8,082 nt of DNA from an uncultured Pseudorhodobacter sp. (GTDB taxonomy: Bacteria; Pseudomonadota; Alphaproteobacteria; Rhodobacterales; Rhodobacteraceae), in contig CALEMZ010000080.1 in the NCBI GenBank assembly GCA_937910975.1, positions 1 to 8,082 on the forward strand, read 5' to 3'. This document shows positions 1 to 5,923 of the stretch, one piece after another (within the stretch, counting starts at the first letter, position 1; the number at the start of each line of letters is the position of its first letter). A model generated the notes under the pieces. It was not told the DNA's origin, made no database searches, and saw only the letters and a list, made by a program, of their open reading frames with translations. A program made the position numbers and the translations under genes.

Positions 1-683
1 ATGCGGATGCGGTCGCCCTTGCGGATCACGCCGTCGATGACGCGGATCATGACGACAACGCCGAGGTAGGCGTCGTACCAGCTATCGACCAGCATCGCCT
101 TGAGGGGCGCGTTGCGGTCGCCCTTGGGCGCGGGCAGGCGGGTGACGATGGCCTCCAGCACATCGGCGATGCCGAGGCCGGATTTGGCAGAAATCTCAAT
201 CGCATCGGAAGCATCAAGCCCGATGACATCTTCAATCTGGGCCTTCACGCGATCGGGTTCTGCCGCCGGTAGATCAATCTTGTTCAGGACCGGCACGATC
301 TCATGCCCGGCGTCCAGCGCGTGATAGACGTTGGCCAGCGTTTGCGCCTCAACCCCTTGCGAGGCATCGACCACCAGCAGCGAGCCCTCAACCGCGCGCA
401 TGGAGCGGGAAACCTCATAGGCGAAATCGACATGGCCGGGGGTGTCGATCAGGTTCAGGATGTAGCGTTTGCCATCCTTGGCCGGGTATTCAATACGCAC
501 CGTGTTGGCTTTGATCGTGATGCCACGCTCGCGCTCAATATCCATTGAGTCGAGCATTTGTGCCTTCATATCGCGGTCGGCCACCGTGCCCGTCATCTGG
601 ATCAGACGGTCAGCAAGGGTGGATTTACCGTGGTCGATATGGGCCACGATGGAGAAATTGCGGATGAGATCAGGATCGGTCAT
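1..683 (-). CDS. lepA: Elongation factor 4 (LepA), N-terminal part, cut by window edge
   Basis: LepA is a ribosome-associated translational GTPase that acts on stalled or back-translocating ribosomes. Only the first 227 codons of a protein usually near 600 residues are present; the rest lies beyond position 1. The translation shows the P-loop AHIDHGKS (residues 14-21), the switch I segment ERGITIK (52-58), the G3 motif DTPGH (80-84) with the catalytic His84, and the G4 motif NKID (133-136). It then runs into the start of domain II (about residues 195-227, near DSWYDAYLGVVVMIRV). AHIDHGKSTLADRL with DSMDIERERGITIKA is the LepA signature and separates it from EF-G, TypA and EF-Tu. The ATG at 683 gives the usual LepA amino terminus (MTDPDLIRNFSIVAH). 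No Shine-Dalgarno is visible before it; a promoter at 692-720 would place the transcript start about two bases upstream. No frameshift is seen. Confidence 0.97.
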   Translation of the reverse strand, partial: MTDPDLIRNFSIVAHIDHGKSTLADRLIQMTGTVADRDMKAQMLDSMDIERERGITIKANTVRIEYPAKDGKRYILNLIDTPGHVDFAYEVSRSMRAVEGSLLVVDASQGVEAQTLANVYHALDAGHEIVPVLNKIDLPAAEPDRVKAQIEDVIGLDASDAIEISAKSGLGIADVLEAIVTRLPAPKGDRNAPLKAMLVDSWYDAYLGVVVMIRVIDGVIRKGDRIR

Positions 684-691
684 GGTTGTGG

Positions 692-720
692 GATATGATG
701 CGAATTTGAGCCTTGGTCAA
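692..720 (-). promoter_or_regulatory. Probable lepA promoter, giving a near-leaderless mRNA
   Basis: On the minus strand a TTGACC hexamer (715-720) and a CATATC hexamer (692-697) are separated by exactly 17 bases, a good match to a housekeeping sigma-70 promoter. Transcription would begin near 685, only about two bases before the lepA ATG at 683. This agrees with the absence of a Shine-Dalgarno there. The call rests on sequence match only. Confidence 0.5.
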
Positions 721-934
721 TGGGGGACAGCCACCCATTTACTGAGGAAAGGCGCGATTTCTGGGCTGGTGAATGGTAGCGGATGAGGTTTCTCAAATAA
801 TTCAGCCGAAGTGGAGGTGATAAGCCCTGAAACGCGGGGGTTTCGTGCAGCACCGCTCCCTCGGCAGAATGCGCCGCCAACACAAAATTTGCGGATACGC
901 ATTGCTGATGGGAAGGCGGCGTTCAGACCGGGCG
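721..934. other. Intergenic stretch with no gene I can support
   Basis: Two overlapping minus-strand frames stay open through this stretch (about 717-902 and 680-883). Neither translation resembles a family I can name, neither has a convincing ribosome binding site, and both overlap or abut the lepA promoter. A weak dyad GAAAC/GTTTC lies at 829-833 and 840-844. The stretch directly abuts a decayed IS110-type transposase fragment, so it may be residue of the same insertion. I see no tRNA, riboswitch or terminator in it. Confidence 0.4.
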
Positions 935-1117
935 ATGCACCTGCGCGACGCGCTTTATATGCCCGTCCGCCGCACCCCTGATTTCAAGAAAAAATACACT
1001 ACCCTCCGCGCCGCAGAATAACCCGCAAAGGGTGCCCTTGTCATCGCCATTAAAAAACGCGTCAGACTTGCTAACGCCTTGATCAATAATAATACTCTAA
1101 TCGGAAAAGAATTCTGA
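935..1117 (+). pseudogene. Decayed C-terminal fragment of an IS110-family transposase
   Basis: One reading frame gives MHLRDALYMP, then a short DFKKKY segment and TLRAAE. It then has an in-frame TAA at 1019-1021, followed in the same frame by PAKGALVIAIKKRVRLANAL and a TGA at 1115-1117. This is the order of conserved blocks near the end of IS110-family (Transposase_20, PF02371) enzymes. Typical members read roughly RRALYMPALVA, then a K-Y segment, then AAGKPAKVALVAVMRKL and a LANAL-like block. About two residues appear missing after LYMP, and the Gly-Lys before PAK has become Glu-stop. No N-terminal DEDD domain can be recognised upstream, and no terminal repeats are seen, as expected for IS110. 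The last part (about 1060-1117) is AT-rich against its surroundings. The insertion looks old. The family call comes from motif memory. Confidence 0.7.
1068..1095 (+). promoter_or_regulatory. Possible promoter for the GNAT gene
   Basis: TTGCTA (1068-1073) and TAATAC (1090-1095) are 16 bases apart in the locally AT-rich end of the transposase remnant, about 75 bases before the acetyltransferase start. The -10 match is good and the -35 moderate. If real, decayed insertion-sequence DNA supplies the promoter of the next gene. AT-rich DNA gives such matches by chance. Confidence 0.25.
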
Positions 1118-1171
1118 TACACCTTTCACCAAAAACCGCTTTAGGCTGCCGTCAAACCAAGGGCCACGCAA

Positions 1172-1654
1172 ATGCATATCCAAACCGCTTTTTTTCCTGG
1201 TGCCATTGGCTCCATTGCCGCGCTGCACGGTGCCTATTACGCCCGACATTGGGGCTTTAGCACCTTTTTTGAGGCGAAAGTCGCGCAAGAACTGTCGACC
1301 TTCGCGCTGCGCCAAGCCCCCACAGATCTGGTGCTTCTGGCCAGCGACGAAAGTGGCCTCGCCGCGTCGCTGATCCTTGATCTGAATGATCTGGCCTCGG
1401 GGTCAAAAGGCGCGCATCTACGCTGGTTCATTCTGGCCGATCGCCTGCGCGGCACCGGGCTTGGCCGCCGAATGCTTGCCACGGCCATGGCCCATGTCGA
1501 CGACCACGCAGGCGGCAAAGCATGGCTCACCACGTTCAACGGTCTCGCCCCCGCCCGTCACCTCTACGAATCCGTCGGCTTTCGCCTCACCCTTGAGGCC
1601 GAGGGAGAAGCCTGGGGCACAAAGGTGCACGAACAGGAGTTTTGCCGCCCATAA
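1172..1654 (+). CDS. GNAT-family N-acetyltransferase (160 aa)
   Basis: This is a single-domain GNAT acetyltransferase that would transfer an acetyl group from acetyl-CoA to an amine; the substrate cannot be read from the sequence. The acetyl-CoA pyrophosphate loop is RGTGLGRR (residues 93-100), preceded by strand beta-4 AHLRWFILAD (81-90). The C-terminal ARHLYESVGF block (128-137) is the usual end of the fold. The amino end (HGAYYARHWGFSTFFEAKV) and the end (WGTKVHEQEF) resemble the GNAT half of MarR-GNAT fusion proteins, but no MarR helix-turn-helix part is present and the length fits a complete lone domain. The ATG at 1172 has an AAGGG ribosome binding site at 1159-1163, 8 bases upstream. 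The gene stands alone between a transposase remnant and the DUF1989 gene, 146 bases from the latter on the same strand. A small dyad CCCG/CGGG (1663-1674) follows the stop without a T run. Confidence 0.85.
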   Translation: MHIQTAFFPGAIGSIAALHGAYYARHWGFSTFFEAKVAQELSTFALRQAPTDLVLLASDESGLAASLILDLNDLASGSKGAHLRWFILADRLRGTGLGRRMLATAMAHVDDHAGGKAWLTTFNGLAPARHLYESVGFRLTLEAEGEAWGTKVHEQEFCRP

Positions 1655-1765
1655 CGCCCCACCCCGCACGCGGGTCAAAACCCCGTTTGCGAAAAATCGT
1701 TATTTCTTCTATTTCAATGCACTATCAAAATGCACAGGCGCGTCCATAAGCCCCGCAAGCAGGGC

Positions 1766-1794
1766 TTGACCGCACCCTGCTTTGCGCCCACCTT
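1766..1794 (+). promoter_or_regulatory. Possible promoter of the DUF1989 gene (leaderless arrangement)
   Basis: TTGACC at 1766-1771 begins exactly 35 bases before the ATG at 1801. With a 17-base spacer the -10 would be CACCTT (1789-1794), a poor match. The gene has no Shine-Dalgarno (the bases before ATG are CCTTTTCCCC), so a leaderless transcript starting at the ATG would explain both. An alternative is TTGCGA (1687-1692) with TATTTC (1710-1715), also 17 bases apart, giving a leader of about 80 bases. Confidence 0.3.
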
Positions 1795-1800
1795 TTCCCC

Positions 1801-2664
1801 ATGAAGCCGCAAAACCCTGCCCACCCCGCCCCGCGCGACGCAGCCCAAAGGGCCGCCCTCGCCCCCGTGATATGCTACCCGGTTGAGGGCCTGCCCCGCC
1901 CCGACATGACCCCGTTTCAGGCGGCACGGAAGGGCTGGGAGAAGCATTCCGAAACCCTGGTCCCGGCCCGCGAGGCCCGCTGTTTTTCCGTCCCCGCTGG
2001 TCATTTCTTTCGCATCACCAGCGTTGAAGGCCCACAGGTCGGGGATCTCAACCTCTGGTCCGCGCATGACCTCTCTGAGCGGTTCTATTCCGGCAAGACA
2101 CGCGCCCTGCACGGCACCCATCTTTCCACCGGCGACCGAATGTGGAGCAGCTTTCCAACCCTGCGCCCCATGGCCCTGATCACCGATGACAGCCTTGATT
2201 GGTACGGGTTCGATGCTTTCGGCGGCGCCGTCCATGATGTGATCGGCACCCGCTGCGATCCCTACACCCACAACCTGCTATCACAAGGTGGGCAGTACCA
2301 TTATTGCTGCCATTCCAACCTGATCCGCGCGCTGGCCGACCATTCCGGCCTGCCGCTGGCGCAGGCGGAAACCCTTGTCCATGACGTGCTCAACGTCTTC
2401 ATGTGTACCGGCTTCACCCGCGACACCGGCCAATATTTCATGAAGGCCAGCCCGGTCCGCCCCGGCGATTATATCGAGTTCTTTGCCGAGATTGATCTAA
2501 TCGGCGGTCTTTCGGCCTGCCCCGGTGGTGATTGCTCGGCGGAGCATTCATCCGATAGCGCCGCCTGCCATCCGCTGCTGGTCGAGGTCTTCAAGCCCCG
2601 CCTTCCCCCCAAAGGTTGGGCCTCACCCCCGCCCAATGGCTACGACCGCAGCCACGGGCGGTAA
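1801..2664 (+). CDS. DUF1989 / urea carboxylase-associated family protein (287 aa)
   Basis: The protein belongs to the DUF1989 family (PF09347). Members include the small proteins encoded beside urea/guanidine carboxylases, some of which act as carboxyguanidine deiminase; most members have no assigned reaction. Family features visible are: EARCFSVPAGHFFRI (58-71), a VGDLNLW block (80-86), CDPYTHNLL (152-160), a YHYCCHSNL block with Cys169 and Cys170 (167-174), a VLNVFM segment (196-201), SPVRPGDYIEFFAEIDLI (217-234), and SACPGGDCS with Cys240 and Cys245 (238-246). No signal peptide or membrane segment is seen, so it should be cytoplasmic. No carboxylase, hydrolase or transporter of a urea/guanidine operon is next to it, so the substrate is open. 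The first 40 residues are Pro/Ala-rich and poorly conserved in look; Met36 at 1906 is another possible start but also lacks a ribosome binding site. Its stop lies 16 bases from that of the opposing aldo/keto reductase gene. Confidence 0.85.
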   Translation: MKPQNPAHPAPRDAAQRAALAPVICYPVEGLPRPDMTPFQAARKGWEKHSETLVPAREARCFSVPAGHFFRITSVEGPQVGDLNLWSAHDLSERFYSGKTRALHGTHLSTGDRMWSSFPTLRPMALITDDSLDWYGFDAFGGAVHDVIGTRCDPYTHNLLSQGGQYHYCCHSNLIRALADHSGLPLAQAETLVHDVLNVFMCTGFTRDTGQYFMKASPVRPGDYIEFFAEIDLIGGLSACPGGDCSAEHSSDSAACHPLLVEVFKPRLPPKGWASPPPNGYDRSHGR

Positions 2665-2680
2665 GCTTCAGGCCTAGTGC

Positions 2681-3664
2681 TCAGGCATAGCGTTCCGGCC
2701 CGATGTTCTGGCCCGCGTCATAACGGTCGCCATGGGCGAAACCGGGCGGCAAGATGCGGTCAATCTCGCTCCGGTCGGCGTCACTCAGCACCAGACTGTC
2801 CGCCCCCAGCCATTCGTTCAAATGCGCCGCCGTTCGGGTGCCGGGGATCGGGATCAGGTGCGCGCCCCGGTCCAGCACCCAAGCCAGCGCCAACGCTGCC
2901 GTAGTCACGCCCTTGGCAGCGGCAAAGGTACGAAAGCCTTCAATCGCGGCACGATTTGCACTGAAATTCGGCTCCTCAAACCGGGGCATCGACACGCGGA
3001 TATCCCCGGCCCTCATAGCTGCTGGATCGGGTTGTGCGTCTGTAAGCATCCCGCGCGCCAGCGGTGAGAACGGCACAAACGCAACCCCCAGATCGGCACA
3101 GGCCCTGATCACGCCCAGTTCAGGCAACCGCGTCCAAAGCGAATATTCGTTTTGCACCGCGCGCAGCGGATGCTCCGCATGGGCGCGACGGATGGTATGG
3201 GGTGCCACCTCGGAAAGGCCATAGCCACCGATCTTGCCCTCCTCCTCCAGCCGCGCCATGAAGCCAGCCACCTCCTCCACCGGGATATCTTGCTGACGGC
3301 GGTGAATGTAGTAAAGCGCGACGTGATCCGTCTTCAACCGTCGCAACGAGGCTTCCAGTTCGGCCCGGATATAGCTTTGCGAATTATTGAAACCGCGCGG
3401 ATGCCCCGTGACAATCCCCACCTTGGTCGCGACCACAGCGTCATGCCCCCGGTCCGCCAGCCAATTTCCCAGCACCGTTTCCGAAACACCGGAGCCGTAG
3501 ATATTGGCCGTGTCATAAAATGTGATCCCCGCCTCCCAAGCAGCATCAAGGGCAGCGCGGGAGGCAGCCTCATTCGTTGCGCCAAAAACGCCGCCGAAAC
3601 TGAGGCATCCAAACCCAATGGCCGAAACCTGCGGGCCGCCTTTTCCCAATTCGCGTTGCTGCAT
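2681..3664 (-). CDS. Aldo/keto reductase, NADPH-type (327 aa)
   Basis: This is a TIM-barrel oxidoreductase that reduces an aldehyde or ketone with a nicotinamide cofactor. The catalytic tetrad is complete: Asp51 and Tyr56 in FYDTANIYG (49-57), Lys81 in VATKVG, and His121 in YYIHRR (118-123). The cofactor-binding end motif IPIPGTR is at 271-277, and AKR signature blocks QNEYSLW (171-177) and VPFSPLARGML (197-207) are present. Length is normal for bacterial AKRs of the YajO/pyridoxal reductase/AKR13-like kind; the substrate cannot be told. The ATG at 3664 follows a clear ribosome binding site GGAAAGGA (3671-3678) 6 bases away. It is last in a minus-strand series, 51 bases after the SHMT-like gene, so it is probably on the same transcript. 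That would make it a candidate for handling an aldehyde made by the upstream enzymes, which is inference. Confidence 0.93.
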   Translation of the reverse strand: MQQRELGKGGPQVSAIGFGCLSFGGVFGATNEAASRAALDAAWEAGITFYDTANIYGSGVSETVLGNWLADRGHDAVVATKVGIVTGHPRGFNNSQSYIRAELEASLRRLKTDHVALYYIHRRQQDIPVEEVAGFMARLEEEGKIGGYGLSEVAPHTIRRAHAEHPLRAVQNEYSLWTRLPELGVIRACADLGVAFVPFSPLARGMLTDAQPDPAAMRAGDIRVSMPRFEEPNFSANRAAIEGFRTFAAAKGVTTAALALAWVLDRGAHLIPIPGTRTAAHLNEWLGADSLVLSDADRSEIDRILPPGFAHGDRYDAGQNIGPERYA

Positions 3665-3715
3665 ATGCTGTCCTTTCCAAAGTCGCGCAAAGGGAAACCT
3701 CTACGCGCGGAAAGG

Positions 3716-5038
3716 TCAACCCTGCCGAATGAAATGTAGGCCCTGAAACTGCGCGCGCATCGCCTTGGTACGCGGGGCCACACTTGCCGGATCGTTGGAG
3801 CGCAGGCCTTCGGCAATCAGCGCGGCCAGCGCAGGGGCATCATTGGGCGTCACGCCACGGCGCACCAATTCGGGCGTTCCGATGCGCAAGCCGTTCATAT
3901 CGCCCGGAACCTCGGCAATCGGCAAGCCAATACCACAGGCCAGAAACCCCGCCTTGCGCAGGGTTCTGGAGGCCGCCTGCCCGCCGCCAAAGCCCGCCGC
4001 CTCAATCGCAAATTGGTGGCTTTGGGTCATGCCCCGACCCGCCCCGAACACAGGCAGGCCAAGGGCCGCAAGCGCTGCCGCCAACGCCTGCGAAAGCTCG
4101 ATCATCGCGCGGGCATAACCCGCCCCATGCTCGCGCCAATCCAAAAGGCTGATCGCCAGCGCCGCCGTTTTGCCCGCGTCAAAATTCGCCGTCATGCCGG
4201 GAAAGGCGATATGGTCCAGCGCCTCGGCAATGGCCGCATCATTGGTCACGATCAACCCGCCCGCCGGGCCACCCAACGATTTATAGGTGCTCATCGTCAT
4301 CAGATGCGCGCCTTGGTCCAGCGGGTTCGCCCAAGCGCCCCCGGCGATAATCCCGCATTGATGGGCGGCATCAAACAGCACCGTCGCCCCCACCGCATCG
4401 GCAATCGCACGCACCTCAGCCACCGGATGCGGAAAAAGGTTGAGGCTGCCGCCAATGGTGATCAGCTTCGGCCGCACCCTCAGGGCCAGCGCCCGCAGCG
4501 CCTCCAGATCGACGGTATAGCCATCGGCATTGACCGGGGCGGGATGGGTGACAAGCTCGTAAAGCCCCGCGCAACCCGCCGCGTGATGGGTCACATGCCC
4601 ACCCATGGAACCGGGCGGCGCGATGATGGCATCACCGGGCTTTGTCAGCGCCATAAACCCGTAAAGGTTCGCCAATGCACCCGACCCGACCCGCACTTCG
4701 GCATATTTCGCGCCAAACACTTCGGCGGCAAGCTCGGCGGCGATCACCTCAATCTCCTCAATCGCCTCCAACCCCATTTCATATTTATCGCCGGGGTAGC
4801 CAAGGCTGGGGCGGCTACCAAGCCCACGCGACAAGGCGGCCTCAGCCACCGGGTTCATCACATTGGTCGCGGGGTTGAGGTTGAAACATTCCGCATCATG
4901 GATCTCGGCATTGCGCGTCATCAGCGCATCAAGCCGGGCCGCAACCTGACCCGAGGGTGCGGCAGTCTCAGCAGCATAGCGCTGGATCAGGGTTTCGCAG
5001 GCATTGGGCACCCAAGGGCGCGGGGCAAGATGGGGCAT
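3716..5038 (-). CDS. Divergent SHMT-fold PLP enzyme, probably not a true serine hydroxymethyltransferase (440 aa)
   Basis: This is a fold-type I PLP enzyme of the serine hydroxymethyltransferase superfamily. Matching blocks (440-residue numbering) are: FGAKYAEVRVGSGALAN (108-124); GGHVTHH (146-152), whose His148 sits where SHMT His stacks on PLP; the PLP-phenol aspartate motif DAAHQCGI (223-230); the Schiff-base lysine Lys253 in STYKSLGGPAGG (250-261); and the carboxylate-binding region GLRIGTPELVRRG (383-395), with Arg385 in the place of SHMT Arg363. Two usual residues are replaced. The SHMT motif KYAEGYPG reads RPSLGYPG (76-83), so catalytic Tyr and Glu become Pro77 and Leu79. The THK motif reads TYK, with His replaced by Tyr252. 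Serine/THF chemistry is therefore doubtful; an aldolase or transaldolase on another beta-hydroxy amino acid is possible. The start at 5038 is chosen for its ribosome binding site; a TTG at 5062 would add 8 residues. It sits between deoD and an aldo/keto reductase gene, all on minus. Confidence 0.85.
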   Translation of the reverse strand: MPHLAPRPWVPNACETLIQRYAAETAAPSGQVAARLDALMTRNAEIHDAECFNLNPATNVMNPVAEAALSRGLGSRPSLGYPGDKYEMGLEAIEEIEVIAAELAAEVFGAKYAEVRVGSGALANLYGFMALTKPGDAIIAPPGSMGGHVTHHAAGCAGLYELVTHPAPVNADGYTVDLEALRALALRVRPKLITIGGSLNLFPHPVAEVRAIADAVGATVLFDAAHQCGIIAGGAWANPLDQGAHLMTMSTYKSLGGPAGGLIVTNDAAIAEALDHIAFPGMTANFDAGKTAALAISLLDWREHGAGYARAMIELSQALAAALAALGLPVFGAGRGMTQSHQFAIEAAGFGGGQAASRTLRKAGFLACGIGLPIAEVPGDMNGLRIGTPELVRRGVTPNDAPALAALIAEGLRSNDPASVAPRTKAMRAQFQGLHFIRQG

Positions 5039-5043
5039 GGATT

Positions 5044-5048
5044 CCTCC
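5044..5048 (-). promoter_or_regulatory. Shine-Dalgarno that fixes the SHMT-like gene start
   Basis: GGAGG on the minus strand lies 5 bases before the ATG at 5038. It falls inside the longer open frame that begins with TTG at 5062, so the ATG is the better start and the protein begins MPHLAPRPW. Confidence 0.8.
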
Positions 5049-5098
5049 GTTGACTGGCTCAAGATAAGCGGCGGAAAGGGCGGGCGTGCTGATCAGGT

Positions 5099-5131
5099 GG
5101 CGCGGCGGCTATAAGTAGGGCCCGCCGCGCC
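5099..5131. repeat. Perfect 10-bp inverted repeat between deoD and the SHMT-like gene
   Basis: GGCGCGGCGG (5099-5108) and CCGCCGCGCC (5122-5131) form a perfect GC-only stem with a 13-base loop. It starts 12 bases after the deoD stop in the direction of transcription. No T run follows on the minus strand (the next bases are ACCTGATC), so it is not a standard intrinsic terminator. It may stabilise the deoD message 3' end, attenuate read-through, or act in a factor-dependent stop. Confidence 0.6.
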
Positions 5132-5143
5132 TTAAGTCCGGCC

Positions 5144-5848
5144 TCAGGCAAAAGCCGCTTTCAGCGCAATCTCAACCATATCGCCAAAGCTACGCTCGCG
5201 CTGGTCCGACGGCAGCGCCTCATGCGTCAGCAAATGATCCGAGATCGTCAGGATGGCCAGCGCCCGCCGGCCATAGCGCGCGGCCAGCGTGTAAAGCTCC
5301 GCCGCCTCCATCTCCACGCACAGCACCCCGTGGCGCTGCATCTGTTCAGTCAAGTCGGCGCGTTCATCATAGAACACATCCGAGGAATAGATCGACCCCA
5401 CATGGGTTGCCACATCGCGCCCCTCTGCGGCCTTCCAAGCCGCCTGCAACAGCCCAAAATCGGCCGTAGGCGCAAAGTTCAACTCTTTGAATATCCCGCG
5501 CGACGGGGTGGAAAGCGTGCAGGTCGACATTGCCAACACCAGATCGCGCACCTTGATCTGTGGCTGCATCGCGCCCGCCGAGCCGATGCGGATCAACGTC
5601 TGCGCGCCATAATCGCGGATCAGTTCATTGGCATAGATCGACAGCGATGGCATCCCCATGCCCGAGCCTTGGATCGTAACGCGGTGGCCGTGCCAAGTGC
5701 CGGTATAGCCCAGCATCCCCCGCACTTCGTTGACCAACGTGGCGCCTTCCAAAAACGTCTCTGCCGCCCAACGCGCACGATAAGGGTCGCCCGGCATCAA
5801 AACCGTTTCCGCAATCTCCCCCGGTTTTGCCCCGATATGAACCGTCAT
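5144..5848 (-). CDS. deoD: DeoD-type purine nucleoside phosphorylase (234 aa)
   Basis: The enzyme splits purine (deoxy)ribonucleosides with phosphate into the free base and (deoxy)ribose 1-phosphate in the cytoplasm; E. coli DeoD is a homohexamer. The protein can be laid along E. coli DeoD almost without gaps. Key residues fall at the same numbers: His4, Gly20 and Arg24 in MPGDPYRA, Arg43 in VNEVRGML, Arg87 in IRIGSAGA, the EMEA sugar-binding block (179-182), catalytic Asp204 in SDHLLTHE, and Arg217. Length agrees with the usual 235-240 residues, and the VEMEA/SDH pair separates it from the trimeric PNP and MTAP families. The ATG at 5848 has an AAAGGG ribosome binding site (5857-5862), 8 bases away. 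It follows the GntR-family gene by 75 bases with its own likely promoter, and precedes the SHMT-like gene by 105 bases. Purine or nucleoside control through the GntR protein is plausible but not shown. Confidence 0.95.
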   Translation of the reverse strand: MTVHIGAKPGEIAETVLMPGDPYRARWAAETFLEGATLVNEVRGMLGYTGTWHGHRVTIQGSGMGMPSLSIYANELIRDYGAQTLIRIGSAGAMQPQIKVRDLVLAMSTCTLSTPSRGIFKELNFAPTADFGLLQAAWKAAEGRDVATHVGSIYSSDVFYDERADLTEQMQRHGVLCVEMEAAELYTLAARYGRRALAILTISDHLLTHEALPSDQRERSFGDMVEIALKAAFA

Positions 5849-5885
5849 CCAGCACGCCCTTTCTTCATCTTAGCCACAATACTCA

Positions 5886-5914
5886 ATCTAGAGCGGTGCC
5901 CTGATAAACTGCAA
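5886..5914 (-). promoter_or_regulatory. Probable promoter of deoD and the genes after it
   Basis: On the minus strand TTGCAG (5909-5914) and CTAGAT (5886-5891) are 17 bases apart, in the short gap between the gntR-type stop and the deoD start. Transcription would start near 5880, giving a leader of about 30 bases that includes the deoD ribosome binding site. The -35 hexamer is identical to that of the tRNA-Ala promoter in this window. I saw no obvious palindromic GntR operator beside it; the only small palindrome is TCTAGA, overlapping the -10. Confidence 0.42.
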
Positions 5915-5923
5915 CACAGATAT

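Noticed and set aside
1655..1800. Guanidine or other riboswitch before the DUF1989 gene
   Set aside because: I looked because of the guanidine link of some DUF1989 proteins. I found no conserved riboswitch core or matching stems; the only notable signals are weak promoter hexamers.
1714..2271. Minus-strand open frame of 185 codons
   Set aside because: It is antisense to the DUF1989 gene, whose frame carries all recognisable motifs.
3334..3816. Minus-strand open frame of 160 codons crossing the reductase / SHMT-like junction
   Set aside because: It is an out-of-frame reading of two well-supported genes on the same strand, with no motif of its own.
4013..5053. Plus-strand open frame of 346 codons
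   Set aside because: It lies antisense to the SHMT-like gene, reads as Arg/His/Pro/Gly-rich shadow sequence and has no family motif. The opposite strand is clearly coding.
3716..5062. Longer SHMT-like frame starting at TTG 5062
   Set aside because: The GGAGG ribosome binding site lies inside that extension and directs the start to the ATG at 5038.
5099..5131. Hairpin after deoD as an intrinsic terminator
   Set aside because: No T run follows on the minus strand, and the next gene follows closely on the same strand.
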